From contig NZ_CP102512.1 of assembly GCF_024612015.1 (NCBI RefSeq), forward strand, positions 1,240,001 through 1,304,000: DNA of 64,000 nucleotides, given 5' to 3'. Under the pieces are notes generated by a model. That model was given only the letters and a program-made list of their open reading frames with translations, had not been told where the DNA came from and did not search any database. This DNA is from Streptomyces sp. CA-210063 (lineage in GTDB: Bacteria > Actinomycetota > Actinomycetes > Streptomycetales > Streptomycetaceae). Positions 27,368-36,061 of this stretch are shown here, in pieces; the stretch's first letter is position 1, and every line of letters begins with the position of its first letter. A program made the translations under genes and the position numbers.

Positions 27368-27903
27368 GTTTTGTCCTATGAGGTCGTGATGGTCATGACG
27401 AGGGCTGGACGCCTACCTGGGCGCCGGGGGTCAGGTGCCAGGGCGAGCTGACCGGTACCGAATTCGAAGGACCTCGATGCCGCGTACCGGCTGGTGCCGC
27501 ACCAGAGCCTTCCGTCTACAATTGTAGATTAATAGCTCCAATGTAATCCCTTAACCGGTTGCCGGGAAGGGGGCCGCCCTGCGGATCGCTGTCACGGCCA
27601 CCGCGGGTGACAGCTGTTCGCCCCGCGCCCCTCCCGCGAGAAGGTGGAGTAAGAGGTTCACCAGGTCACAGGGCTGGACCTGCGGGTCACACGACCCCCA
27701 GACTCATCCACCGTGAGGCCCGCGGGTTGCGCAAGCTCGGCCAGCCGACCAAATCCAGCGTCGCTGAGCCGTACGGCCGTCCACCGCTTCATGCGGGACC
27801 GACACGGCACCTTGCCCAGCCGTTGAACCCTGCCAGTTTGGCCGCAATGGTGCTGACCACAGCCACCAGCATGCTGGCTTCTACCCGTTGGTAAGGTGTC
27901 GAC
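27368..27903. other. Intergenic region between decarboxylase and TetR gene
   Basis: 536 bp. It has a locally AT-rich stretch (27511-27560) with a 14-bp perfect palindrome, the likely promoter/operator of the decarboxylase. Nothing coding is seen in the rest. Confidence 0.6.
27515..27528. promoter_or_regulatory. Perfect 14-bp palindrome, candidate TetR operator
   Basis: TCTACAATTGTAGA in an AT-rich island between the divergent decarboxylase and TetR genes. The TetR-like protein at 27904 is the nearest candidate binder. Confidence 0.55.
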
Positions 27904-28503
27904 ATGCCCAAGATCGTGGACCACGACGCGCGGCGTGAAGAGATCATCGAAGCTGTATGGCGCCTTGTCGCGCGGCGAGGATTCGCGGCGCTAAACATGC
28001 GGGATCTCGCCGCCGAAGCGGGATTCACCAACGGTGCTCTCACACGATACTTTCCCACCAAAGCAGCGATTCTGCGGGCCGCGCTGGAGCGCGCCAACGC
28101 AGCCACCGAGCAGCGGGCCGCCCGCACCATCGCCGGCGCCAACGGCGTGAACGCCTTCCGCAAGTTCTGCATCGAGATCATGCCCCTGGACGACGAGCGT
28201 CTCAATGAGGCCCGCGTCGTCATCGGCTTCTGGAACTACGCGGTAGCCGATGAGGAACTGATCGACGTCTACGACCAGGCAATATCGCGCTGGCGCGATC
28301 AGATGCTCTCGTATCTGCGCACTGCGGCTGAAGCGGGAGAGATCAACCCGTCCTGCGATCTCGATGCGTTCTTGGACCTTGTGATGGCCACACTAATGGG
28401 ACTCCAAATCAACGCGATCTTCGCCGCTCGCCTGACCACACCCACCCGCCAGTTGCGGATACTCGACGGACTCATCGCGGGATTGCAGACCGGCACCCCA
28501 TGA
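27904..28503 (+). CDS. TetR-family regulator (BetI-like)
   Basis: 199 residues from ATG 27904, with AAGGT ~8 nt upstream. N-terminal helix-turn-helix: EEIIEAVWRLVARRGFAALN, DLAAEAGFTNGALTRYFPTK. The C-terminal region (ARVVIGFWNYAVADEELIDV) resembles the BetI/TetR_C_6 ligand domain. Divergent from the aromatic decarboxylase, which it may repress via the 27515 palindrome. Ligand unknown. It is immediately followed by the 3' cut end of the opposite-strand gapdh fragment. Confidence 0.87.
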   Translation: MPKIVDHDARREEIIEAVWRLVARRGFAALNMRDLAAEAGFTNGALTRYFPTKAAILRAALERANAATEQRAARTIAGANGVNAFRKFCIEIMPLDDERLNEARVVIGFWNYAVADEELIDVYDQAISRWRDQMLSYLRTAAEAGEINPSCDLDAFLDLVMATLMGLQINAIFAARLTTPTRQLRILDGLIAGLQTGTP

Positions 28504-28504
28504 T

Positions 28505-28905
28505 CTGAGCGTGCCGCGCTTCTCGGCAGCGCCCAAGGGAGCGCTGACCAGGACCTTGCGCGCGCCCGCGTCGAGGTGGGCACGAGCCGCCTTGGTCAAG
28601 GTGAAACGGCCGGTCGCCTCCAGCACGATGTCGACGTCGAGCTCGGCCCACGGCATTCGCGCCGGTTCACAGTCGGCCGACACCGTGATCCGACGGCTGT
28701 CGACGACGAGCGCGTCCCTGTCGACGGTCACCGGACTCCCGAGCCTACCGATGGTGTTGTCGTAGGCGAGGAGCCGAGCCAGGGTGGCGGGCCCAGTGAG
28801 GTCGTTCACGGCTACGAGCTCGAAGGTTCTGTCGCGCTTGAGCAGTGCACTCAGCACGTGCGTCCGATGCCGCCGAATCCGTTGATGGCCGCTCGCACCC
28901 GGAAC
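28505..28905 (-). pseudogene. Glyceraldehyde-3-phosphate dehydrogenase, N-terminal fragment
   Basis: Starts VRAAINGFGGIGRT (NAD-binding glycine motif), loses frame by one base near 28862, then reads ALLKRDRTFELVAVNDLTGP and LDVDIVLEATGRFTLTKAAR. It ends at about residue 125 (LVSAPLG); the catalytic Cys domain is absent. The cut lies at the end of the tetR gene. A dead fragment of a glycolytic-type dehydrogenase. Confidence 0.8.
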
Positions 28906-29145
28906 TGACGGCGGTTGTCCAACATCTCCTGGTGACCTCCAGCACTTACTGAAGCCAGACCGCCCAAGATCTCGCGGGACTGCACACCGTCACCGCCCCT
29001 TAGCCATCCCGGTCTACCTCCGCTGTGCCCAAGCACTTACGCAACCTCGCCGCCGGCTAGACCACCACCCCAGACGGAGAGCGAAACCGCCCATGGGCAC
29101 ATCGGCGGCTGAAGGCCGATCGCTCCCCCACTCGGCGCTTCGTAC

Positions 29146-29161
29146 AATTTGAGTCCGAACG
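29146..29161. promoter_or_regulatory. Amine-regulon operator candidate, site 1 (MarR gene)
   Basis: AATTTGAGTCCGAACG, a weaker copy of CGTTTG-N4-CAAACG, 46 bp before the MarR start. It suggests autoregulation. Confidence 0.5.
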
Positions 29162-29207
29162 ATAGTGTCGATCCAGTGCGTCGCGGAGACGTCGAAGGGG
29201 TGTGCCC

Positions 29208-29786
29208 GTGCCCGGCCATCGATCCATCACCGAAGCCGAGAAGCTGGCCGATGCGAAGCTCGGCGGCATCCCGATCCGCCACGAGCAGATGGCTGTCGTG
29301 GCCAACATCTACCGGGCGGCCTCGGCGGTCCGGCAGCATCTGGAGAACTCCGTACTCCGCGGATCCGACCTGACCTGGACGGCGTTCGTCGTGCTCTGGG
29401 TGGTCTGGGTCTGGGGCGAGTCGGAGACCCGGCATGTGGCTGAGGAAGCGGGGATCTCCAAGGGCACGCTCACCGGGGTCACGCGCACGCTGGAGGCACG
29501 GGGGCTGGTGCGGCGGAGCGGTCATCCCACCGACGGGAGGCTGGTTCTGCTCAGCCTCACGGACAAGGGCGAGGAATTGATGCGGCGGCTGTTTCCGCAG
29601 TTCAACGAGGAGGAGGCATTCGTCGCCGGGCAGCTCGGCGACGAGGAGTGCCGCAGCGTCGCCGACGGACTGCGGCGAATTGTGCTCCAGGTCGAGGAGC
29701 ACGGCGAGGAGCGTCGGCGCACACTCCTGAACGGTGCCGAGCCCGCCCTACGTCGCAGTGGTCGCCGTCCGAAGCCGAAGGCGTGA
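29208..29786 (+). CDS. MarR-family transcriptional regulator
   Basis: 192 residues from GTG 29208, chosen because AAGGGG lies 7 nt upstream; GTG 29202 is an in-frame alternative. The winged helix is visible (DLTWTAFVVLWVVWVWGESE, ETRHVAEEAGISKGTLTGVT, GLVRRSGHPTDGRLVLLSLT). A basic C-terminal tail ends RRSGRRPKPKA. It stands at the edge of the amine/homoprotocatechuate genes and has a copy of their shared operator in its promoter, so it is the best candidate for the regulator of that set. MarR proteins commonly respond to phenolic or aryl carboxylates. Confidence 0.87.
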   Translation: MPGHRSITEAEKLADAKLGGIPIRHEQMAVVANIYRAASAVRQHLENSVLRGSDLTWTAFVVLWVVWVWGESETRHVAEEAGISKGTLTGVTRTLEARGLVRRSGHPTDGRLVLLSLTDKGEELMRRLFPQFNEEEAFVAGQLGDEECRSVADGLRRIVLQVEEHGEERRRTLLNGAEPALRRSGRRPKPKA

Positions 29787-30027
29787 AGCGGAGCCCGCAC
29801 AGCGGGCGACGACTCAGAGGGAGAAAGGGGCTGGCAGATGCCCCAGCGCCGCGTCAGCTGTGCCACAAGGAGCACCCGCCCTCGTTCGCGGCCCGGCGCA
29901 GGTGCGGGAAGGTGTGGCCGCCGTCGGGCACTTCGACGATGAGCCCGCGTTCCCGGTGACGCGGTGGCAGCGGCGGCAGGTCCGCTGCGGCGTCCGGCGA
30001 GGGCCACGGCGGTGGGTTCTCGTGCTG

Positions 30028-30747
30028 TCAGTGGCGGTCGCGTGCGGCGCTTACGAGGACGTCGAACAGTCCCTGCTGGGCGGGGTCTTCGTGGGCGGTG
30101 TCCTCCGGGTGCCACTGGACGGCGGCGAACCAGCCGGGAACTCCGGGCAGTTCGAGCCCTTCCACTGTGTCGTCGGCGGCCCGGGCGGTGATCGTGAGGC
30201 CGGCGCCCGTACGGTCGACCCGCTGGTGGTGGTAGCAGGATGCCTCCACCTTCTCGGTGCCGGTGGCCTGTTCCAACAGCGAACCGCGCCGGATCGACAC
30301 CGGATGCACTACATGGCGGTGCTCGCGGTCCGGGCCGCCCATGTCCTGGTAGAGGGTGCCGCCGAAGGCGGTGTTGACGACCTGGAGACCACGGCAGATC
30401 GCGAGCAGGGGCAGGCCCAAGTTGATGGCCTGGCGGGCGACTTCCAGGTCGAAGCCGTCCTGGAGGTCGTCGACGTCGTACACGCTGTCGTGGGTGTCGG
30501 TCGCGCCGTAGCGGTACGGGGCGAGGTCGCCGCCGCCGGGGAGGAGGACGCCGTCGAAGCGGGCGAGGCGGGCGGCCACGCCGGTGGCGGTGGGCTCGGC
30601 GGGGTGGATGGTGGCCGGTTCGCCGCCGGCCCGCCAGACTGCCTCGACCAGCGCGCGGGCGTTGACCTCGGCGGCGTAGCGCAGGGCGGAGGTGGAGGCG
30701 GCGAAGCGGGCGGGGATCGCGATCAGCGGTCGCGCGGGCGTCGTCAC
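30028..30747 (-). CDS. Gamma-glutamyl-GABA hydrolase-like class I amidotransferase (PuuD-like)
   Basis: 239 residues from GTG 30747, overlapping the aldehyde dehydrogenase stop (GTGA). The peptidase C26/class I amidotransferase core is present: DGVLLPGGGDLAPYRYG, nucleophile Cys in LLAICRGLQVVNTAFGG, and catalytic His/Glu in VQWHPEDTA. The family removes the gamma-glutamyl group from gamma-glutamylated amino acids or amines. Coupled directly to a PuuC-like dehydrogenase. With the glutamine-synthetase-like ligase at 41089 it would complete an attach/oxidise/remove cycle. Confidence 0.9.
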   Translation of the reverse strand: MTTPARPLIAIPARFAASTSALRYAAEVNARALVEAVWRAGGEPATIHPAEPTATGVAARLARFDGVLLPGGGDLAPYRYGATDTHDSVYDVDDLQDGFDLEVARQAINLGLPLLAICRGLQVVNTAFGGTLYQDMGGPDREHRHVVHPVSIRRGSLLEQATGTEKVEASCYHHQRVDRTGAGLTITARAADDTVEGLELPGVPGWFAAVQWHPEDTAHEDPAQQGLFDVLVSAARDRH

Positions 30748-32234
30748 AGCTGGATCCAGGTGGTCTTGAGTTCGGTGTACTTCTCGATGGCGTGGGTGGA
30801 CTTGTCGCGTCCGTTGCCGGACTGCTTCACACCGCCGAAGGGCACGGTGAGGTCGCCCTCCTCGTAGCAGTTGACCCAGACCGTGCCGGCCTTCAGCGCG
30901 CGCGATACCTGGTGGGCGGTGGACAGGTCGGAGGTCCACAGCCCGGCGGCCAGGCCGTACTCGGTGGCGTTGGCGAGCGCGACGGCCTCGTCGACGTCGT
31001 CGAAGGTGAGCACGGACAGGACGGGGCCGAAGATTTCCTCACGGGCCAGCCGCATGCCCGGGTCCACGTGGTCGAAGACCGTGGGCTGCAGGTAACTGCC
31101 GCCGGTGCCGGCGAGTGTACGGCCGCCCCCGACTCGCAGCCGCGCGCCCTCGTCGAGGCCGGTGCCGATATGGCCCAGTACGCGCTGCAGGTGACGCTCA
31201 CCGACCAGCGCCCCCATCTCGGTCGCCGGGTCGAGCGGGTCACCGATCCGTAGTTCCCGGGCCCGCGCCACGATGGTGTCGGTGACGCGCTCGGCGATGG
31301 AGGAGTGCACGAGCAGCCGCGAAGGGGCCGTGCACATCTCGCCCTGGTTGAAGAAGATGCCCCAGGCGGCGGTGGCGGCGGCCTTCTCCAGGTCGGGTGC
31401 GTCCGGGAGGATGATGTTGGGTGACTTGCCGCCCAGCTCCAGCCAGACGCGCTTGAGGTTGGAGTCGGCCGCGTACCGCAGGAAGTGCCGCCCGACGGCG
31501 GTGGATCCGGTGAAGGCCAGCACGTCGATGTCCGGGTGGAGGCCGATCGCCCGTCCGGCGGTGGGCCCGTCGCCGGTGACGACGTTGAGTACGCCCGGCG
31601 GCAGCCCGGCCTCGGTCGCCAGTCTGCCGAGCAGCAACGCGGACAGCGGCGAGTTCTCCGACGGCTTGAGCACGACGGTACAGCCGGCCGCGAGCGCCGG
31701 AGCGACCTTCCAACTCGCCAGCGTGAGGGGGAAGTTCCAGGGGACGACCGCGCCGACGACGCCCGCCGGTTCACGGGTGACCAGGGCAAGTGCGTCGGGC
31801 GCGGTGTGCGGCGACTCGTCGGTGAGCTTGTCGGCCAGCTGCCCGTACCAGCGGAAGGTGTTGATCGCGGCGCGCAGTTCGATGTCGTACGCGTCCGTGA
31901 TCGGCTTGCCCATCTCCAGGCTGATCGTCAGCGCCAGCCGGTGTCGCTGCTCCTCCAGCAGATCGGCGATGCGCAGCAGGATCCGGCCCCGGTCGGCAGG
32001 TGCGAGGCGTGGCCACGGCCCCGAGTCGAAGGCCCGGCGCGCGGCGGCCACTGCGGCGTCCACCTCGGCAGTCCCGGCGTCGGCCACGTGCGCCAGCACC
32101 TGCCCGTCGCGGGGCGAGACAGCCGCGTAGGACTGCCCCCCGCCGGGTTCGTCGGTGCCGTCGATGTGATGCACGCCGGACAGGTCCAGTGCCTCGGCCC
32201 GGCGCAGCCATTCGTTGTGGGTGATGTCCAGCAT
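30744..32234 (-). CDS. Aldehyde dehydrogenase (PuuC-like, gamma-glutamyl-aminobutyraldehyde/aryl aldehyde type)
   Basis: 496 residues from ATG 32234, with GGAGG 6 nt upstream. ALDH motifs: PWNFPLTLASWKVAPALAAG, FTGSTAVGRH, LELGGKSPNIILPDA (general base Glu) and FNQGEMCTAPSRLL (nucleophile Cys). Its N-terminus (MLDITHNEWLRRAEAL) resembles PuuC-type enzymes. First gene of a two-gene operon with the PuuD-like hydrolase. A near-perfect operator lies ~25 bp upstream. Confidence 0.9.
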   Translation of the reverse strand: MLDITHNEWLRRAEALDLSGVHHIDGTDEPGGGQSYAAVSPRDGQVLAHVADAGTAEVDAAVAAARRAFDSGPWPRLAPADRGRILLRIADLLEEQRHRLALTISLEMGKPITDAYDIELRAAINTFRWYGQLADKLTDESPHTAPDALALVTREPAGVVGAVVPWNFPLTLASWKVAPALAAGCTVVLKPSENSPLSALLLGRLATEAGLPPGVLNVVTGDGPTAGRAIGLHPDIDVLAFTGSTAVGRHFLRYAADSNLKRVWLELGGKSPNIILPDAPDLEKAAATAAWGIFFNQGEMCTAPSRLLVHSSIAERVTDTIVARARELRIGDPLDPATEMGALVGERHLQRVLGHIGTGLDEGARLRVGGGRTLAGTGGSYLQPTVFDHVDPGMRLAREEIFGPVLSVLTFDDVDEAVALANATEYGLAAGLWTSDLSTAHQVSRALKAGTVWVNCYEEGDLTVPFGGVKQSGNGRDKSTHAIEKYTELKTTWIQL

Positions 32235-32259
32235 GCGTGGCCTCCAGCTCTCAGTATTA

Positions 32260-32275
32260 CGTTTGAGCCCAAACG
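32260..32275. promoter_or_regulatory. Amine-regulon operator candidate, site 2 (best match)
   Basis: CGTTTGAGCCCAAACG, a perfect 6+6 inverted repeat, ~26 bp upstream of the aldehyde dehydrogenase start. Its position near the ribosome site suggests repression. Confidence 0.65.
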
Positions 32276-32770
32276 ATATGTCATGGGCGATCAAGGGGTT
32301 ATGGGCATTCGCAGGCGAACTCGTGCCGCTACGGCAAGGCTCACCATCTCGGCGTGCCGATGCTCGGCGTCTTCTTCGGCGCTCGGGGGTCGGCCACCTT
32401 CGAGGGACACCGCGCTCGGATATTGCGGGCGTCCCAGGCGGGGCGCCTTCTGGGTGTGCGATTGCGTCCTGAGACCACCAGGCGATGACGCGCGGCTGCC
32501 TCGACTTTGGCGGCGCGGACCAGTCTGTACGGGATGGCGTCGACCCGGACGAACTCTTCACGGAGCCGGGCCATGGAGCCGGCCGCCGGTCCCGACGCCC
32601 GGAGCTGGTGGACGGCTCCGTGGGCCGGGTGGCGTAAGCGGCCGGCTGACGGCTTCTTCACGCCCCCGGGCTCAGCGAAAATCCTCCGCCGCCCAGGTGA
32701 GGTCGGTGCGGCCGGTCCGGGGTCCGAGAGGGAGGGCAAGGGCCGGGCCGGCCACGCCGCGGGGGCGGGT
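32276..32770. other. No recognisable gene; right part is duplicated at 49.3 kb
   Basis: 495 bp between the dehydrogenase promoter and the permease stop. Open frames here have no family match I can name. The part from 32621 to the permease stop belongs to the block duplicated at 49005-49435. The tract includes the permease 3' flank with a GC-rich, hairpin-prone region. Confidence 0.5.
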
Positions 32771-33053
32771 TCAGCCGTCGGCCGTCGTCCTGCCACGGGT
32801 CAGCCGTGCGCCGATGACGCCCAGGACCAGGACCGCCGGGACGGTGAGCTCCAGCCACATCGCCGTGCCCTGGTCCCCGCCGATGAGGGTGGTGAAGTTG
32901 GCCAGGATCAGCCAGATGGCACCGGCGATGCCGAGCGCACCCAGGACGGGGGCGATCAGCGTGTTCCAGGGGCGAGTGTCCAACCGTTCCCGGCGGAAGA
33001 ACACGACCACCGAGACGGAGGTCAGGAAATACAGAAGCATGACCGCCAGCACC
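32621..33053 (-). repeat. Source copy of a ~430-bp inverted duplicate (permease 3' end plus flank)
   Basis: This block, holding the last ~90 codons of the APC permease gene and ~150 bp downstream, recurs on the plus strand at 49005-49435 with high identity in the coding part and small indels beyond. Both ends of the match are abrupt. Confidence 0.8.
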
Positions 33054-34228
33054 GCGACCCCGCTGAACCACGAGAAGAGATGCAGCACCGGGTCCTTGCC
33101 CAGCAGCGCGAAGGGCATGACCAGCGCGAGCGAGATCACGCTCTGCACGCCGCCGGCCACCCAGGGCGAGTGGCGTCGGTTGACCGCGGTCAGCCCGCGC
33201 GGCAGCAGGCCGTCGCGGCCGAGCGAGAACAGGTAGCGGTTCGCGGAGTTGTGGAAGGCGAGGACGCCGGCGAAGAGTGAGGTGGCCAGCAGGATGGGCA
33301 GCGCGTCGCCCACCCAGCCGCCGAACTGTGCGGTGATCGGCGCGAAGACCCAGGACGTGGCGTCGCCGCTCTCCAGCGCCTGCCCGGCGGCCGCGGTGGC
33401 GTTCGAGGCGCCATGGGCGGAGACCAGCATCCACGAGATGAAGGCGAAGAAGACGGTGACGACCACGACGGACAGGTACGTGGCCCGGGGCACGGTCCTG
33501 CGGGGCTCCCTCGCCTCCTCGCCGTAGATCGCGGTCGCCTCGAAGCCGAACATCGACGCCACGGCGAACATCAGCGCCACGCCCGGCGCCCCCTGCAGGG
33601 CCGCGTGGGGCGAGAAGCTGTGAGCGAAGCCCAGCCCCTCAGGACCGCCGCCCTTGAAGAAGGTCACCAGGGCGAAGACGAGCAGGATGCTGAACTCGGC
33701 CAGGACGAAGACGGCGAGGATCTTGGCGCCCATCTCGATCCCGGCGGCACCGAGGATCTGGACGATCACCATGGTGACCAGGACGCAGACCCACCACGGC
33801 GCGCTCAGCCCCGTGTACTGCTCGACCAGGCCGCTGACGATGAAGCCGTACAGGCCGTACATGGCGGCCTGTACCGCGCAGTAGGCGAAGAGAGCGACGC
33901 CGGCGCTCCCGGAGCCGATGGGGCGGCCGAGCCCCTTGCCGATGTAGGTGTAGAAGGCGCCGGCGTCCACGACATGGCGCCCCATGGCGACGAAGCCGAC
34001 GGAGAACAGCAGGATGACGGCGCCGACCGCGGCATACGCGGCGGGCGCACCCGCGCCGTTGCCGATGGCGACGGCGATGGGCACGGCGCCGGCTATGCCG
34101 GTCAGCGGTGCCTGCGCGGAGAGGACGAAGAAGAGGATTCCCAGAACACCGAGGGAGTTGGGTTTGAGCCGGCCTGCAGTGGGTGCGTTCTGCACGGTCT
34201 GTATTGGTTCGACCGTCTGACTGTCCAC
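32771..34228 (-). CDS. APC-superfamily amino acid/amine permease
   Basis: ~485 residues from GTG near 34228 (VDSQTVEPIQTVQNAP), with AGGTGATC upstream; a TTG-started frame reaches 34273 but would overlap the operator. About 12 hydrophobic segments; APC features are LGILFFVLSAQAPLTGIAG near the N-terminus, MFGFEATAIYGEEAREPRRT and NSANRYLFSLGRDGLLPRGL. Proton-coupled uptake of an amine or amino acid is expected. Separated by ~540 bp from the PuuC-like operon, with its own operator copy. Its last ~90 codons are duplicated at 49 kb. Confidence 0.9.
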   Translation of the reverse strand: MDSQTVEPIQTVQNAPTAGRLKPNSLGVLGILFFVLSAQAPLTGIAGAVPIAVAIGNGAGAPAAYAAVGAVILLFSVGFVAMGRHVVDAGAFYTYIGKGLGRPIGSGSAGVALFAYCAVQAAMYGLYGFIVSGLVEQYTGLSAPWWVCVLVTMVIVQILGAAGIEMGAKILAVFVLAEFSILLVFALVTFFKGGGPEGLGFAHSFSPHAALQGAPGVALMFAVASMFGFEATAIYGEEAREPRRTVPRATYLSVVVVTVFFAFISWMLVSAHGASNATAAAGQALESGDATSWVFAPITAQFGGWVGDALPILLATSLFAGVLAFHNSANRYLFSLGRDGLLPRGLTAVNRRHSPWVAGGVQSVISLALVMPFALLGKDPVLHLFSWFSGVAVLAVMLLYFLTSVSVVVFFRRERLDTRPWNTLIAPVLGALGIAGAIWLILANFTTLIGGDQGTAMWLELTVPAVLVLGVIGARLTRGRTTADG

Positions 34229-34260
34229 GCGGATCACCTGCCTGGAAGGGGGAGAGGTTT

Positions 34261-34276
34261 CGTTTCGAGCCAAACG
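34261..34276. promoter_or_regulatory. Amine-regulon operator candidate, site 3 (permease)
   Basis: CGTTTCGAGCCAAACG, one mismatch to CGTTTG-N4-CAAACG, about 35 bp upstream of the permease start. Confidence 0.6.
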
Positions 34277-34440
34277 AGTTGCCTCATAGTGAGCTGGAAC
34301 TATCCAGATGACAAGGGGTTGCAGGGTGATTTTTGGGCCACTGCATCGCTTGTTGCGAGGCCGTGACCGAGGTGACAGGCGAGCCGAACGAGGCCCCGGT
34401 CGCCAAGCGTCCGGGGCCTCACAACAGGCAGGTCGGCGAG

Positions 34441-35075
34441 TCAGTCGCCGCTGTCGCCCGCACTCTCGCCGTCTGCGTCGGCGTCGAGCAACCGCAGCAG
34501 GGAGCGGAGCTCCTCGATGGCCGCGTCGGTGACCTCGGGTCCGCCGCCCAGGACGAGCTGGTGCAGGACGAGACCGTCCAGGGCGGCGAAGACCAGCCGC
34601 GTCATCCCCGGTTCGCGCCCTCGGGGAGTATCCGGGACAGCTCGCGCTCGGTGGCGTCGAAGTACTCGTCGTACAGCCCGCGGATCAGCGGCAGCAGCTC
34701 CGGCCTGCGCCGGGATTCGAGCAGCAGCTCGTACTGGAAGACCTGGGTGTCTGGATCGGCCGTGACCATCTCGGACACTCCGGCCGAGAAGTCCGACACC
34801 TTGCCGGTCCCCGGCTCGACCGCGCTGACGCTCAGGCTGGTGCGTACGGTGTGGGCGAGCGCCTCCTCGATCAGCGCGTCGCGGGTGCCGAAGTGGTGGA
34901 CGACCAGACCGTGAGTGCCCCCTGCCTCCTCCGCCACCGCGCGATAGGTGAGTTTGCGCAGACCGCCCCGGGCCACCACCCGCACGGCCGCGTTGAGCAG
35001 GGCCTCCCGGCCCTCCCCGTAGTTCAGCCGCTTGCGCGGCCTGCGGCCCTCGGGGGTCTTGGCGGCTTCGGTCAT
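34441..35075 (-). pseudogene. TetR-family regulator with a C-terminal frameshift
   Basis: From ATG 35075 the frame encodes a standard TetR N-terminus (REALLNAAVRVVARGGLRKL, AVAEEAGGTHGLVVHHFGTR) and most of the ligand domain, but ends at 34602 after LPEGANRG. A one-base shift continues PGMTRLVFAALDGLVLHQLV and ELRSLLRLLDADADGE to TGA at 34441, the expected helical end of the family. It may be a recent loss, a sequencing slip, or a shortened but working repressor. A perfect palindrome lies 19 bp upstream of the start. Adjacent to the homoprotocatechuate genes. Confidence 0.7.
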
Positions 35076-35093
35076 GGGTGCGACCCTACCGGC

Positions 35094-35107
35094 CCGTACG
35101 CGTACGG
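35094..35107. promoter_or_regulatory. Perfect 14-bp palindrome, candidate TetR operator
   Basis: CCGTACGCGTACGG just upstream of the TetR start and ~100 bp beyond the 3' end of the FAH gene. The position fits autoregulation. Confidence 0.5.
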
Positions 35108-35204
35108 CGGCCTCGTATCCGCCCGGCCCGCCCGGGACCGGCAGGCGAAGCACGGCACCGGGCGCGTCGCGGCAGGACCGGTGCGGTTCCGTCCGCCGGG
35201 GGCA

Positions 35205-36050
35205 TCAGCGCTTGGGGGGCCGGATACCGCGGAACTCCCAGTCGCCGCCGAGCGCGGTGGACAGGACCTCTTCCGATTCGGTGGGCTGGGCTCCGACGTC
35301 CGTACGGATCGAGGTGGGGCCGGTGACGATGTGGTTGGTGAGCCGCCCCAGACCCTCGACCTCGACCTCGACGACGTCACCGGGCTGGACGGGCCGGGAG
35401 TTGGCCGGGGTGCCGGAGAGCAGTACATCCCCGGGGTGGAGGGTGATGGTGCGGGCGATGTCGGCGACGAGGTAGTGCATGTCCCACTCCATCTCGTCCG
35501 TCGAACCGTCCTGCACGAGCTCGCCGTTGACGTACGTGCGCAGGTACTTGCCGTGGAAGTCCCAGTCGGTGACAAGGCCCGGGCCGAGCGGACACAGGGT
35601 GTCGGAGCCCTTCACCCGCAGCATCGAGCCGGCGTCGGTGTCGCGGAAGTCGTGCAGGCCGTAGTCGTTGGCGACGGTGTAACCGGCGATGTACTCCCCC
35701 GCCTCGGCAGGGGAGATGTTGCGCGCGGTCCGGCCGATGACGATCGCCACCTCGCCCTCGTAGTTGAGCCACTTGCAGCCCTCGGGGCGGACGATGGCGC
35801 CCTTGTGGGAGTTGAGGGCCGAGGTCGGCTTGTGGAAGTACGTCGGCGTCGGGGTCAGCTGGATCTGGAACTCGTCCACCCGGCTGCGGTGGTTGAGGTG
35901 AACGGCGACGACCTTGGACGGCACGACCGGCGGCAGGTGCTGGGCGTCCTCGATCTTGACCCGGCGGCCGTCCCCGGCGACGAGTTCGTCACCGTCACGG
36001 ATGGTCTCGACGGCGGCTCCGTCGAGGAGGACACGGCGGTATTCGGGCAT
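35205..36050 (-). CDS. FAH-family hydrolase, HpaG-like (homoprotocatechuate isomerase/decarboxylase)
   Basis: 281 residues from ATG 36050. FAH-fold: KVVAVHLNHRSRVDEFQIQL, metal motif LNYEGEVAIVIGRTARNI, ANDYGLHDFRDTDAGSM and the C-terminal HPGDVLLSGTPANSRPVQPG. The set of neighbours (extradiol dioxygenase, semialdehyde dehydrogenase) indicates the 5-oxopent-3-ene-1,2,5-tricarboxylate decarboxylase/2-hydroxyhepta-2,4-diene-1,7-dioate isomerase role. Last gene of a six-gene minus-strand operon, 11 bp after the dioxygenase. Confidence 0.85.
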   Translation of the reverse strand: MPEYRRVLLDGAAVETIRDGDELVAGDGRRVKIEDAQHLPPVVPSKVVAVHLNHRSRVDEFQIQLTPTPTYFHKPTSALNSHKGAIVRPEGCKWLNYEGEVAIVIGRTARNISPAEAGEYIAGYTVANDYGLHDFRDTDAGSMLRVKGSDTLCPLGPGLVTDWDFHGKYLRTYVNGELVQDGSTDEMEWDMHYLVADIARTITLHPGDVLLSGTPANSRPVQPGDVVEVEVEGLGRLTNHIVTGPTSIRTDVGAQPTESEEVLSTALGGDWEFRGIRPPKR

Positions 36051-36061
36051 GGCGGGCCTTT

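Noticed and set aside
29522..30115. Minus-strand frame overlapping the MarR gene
   Set aside because: Antisense to a clear winged-helix protein; Arg/Pro-rich shadow.
32341..32796. Minus-strand frame between the permease and dehydrogenase genes
   Set aside because: No recognisable domain or good ribosome site, and part lies in the duplicated permease flank; kept only as non-coding.
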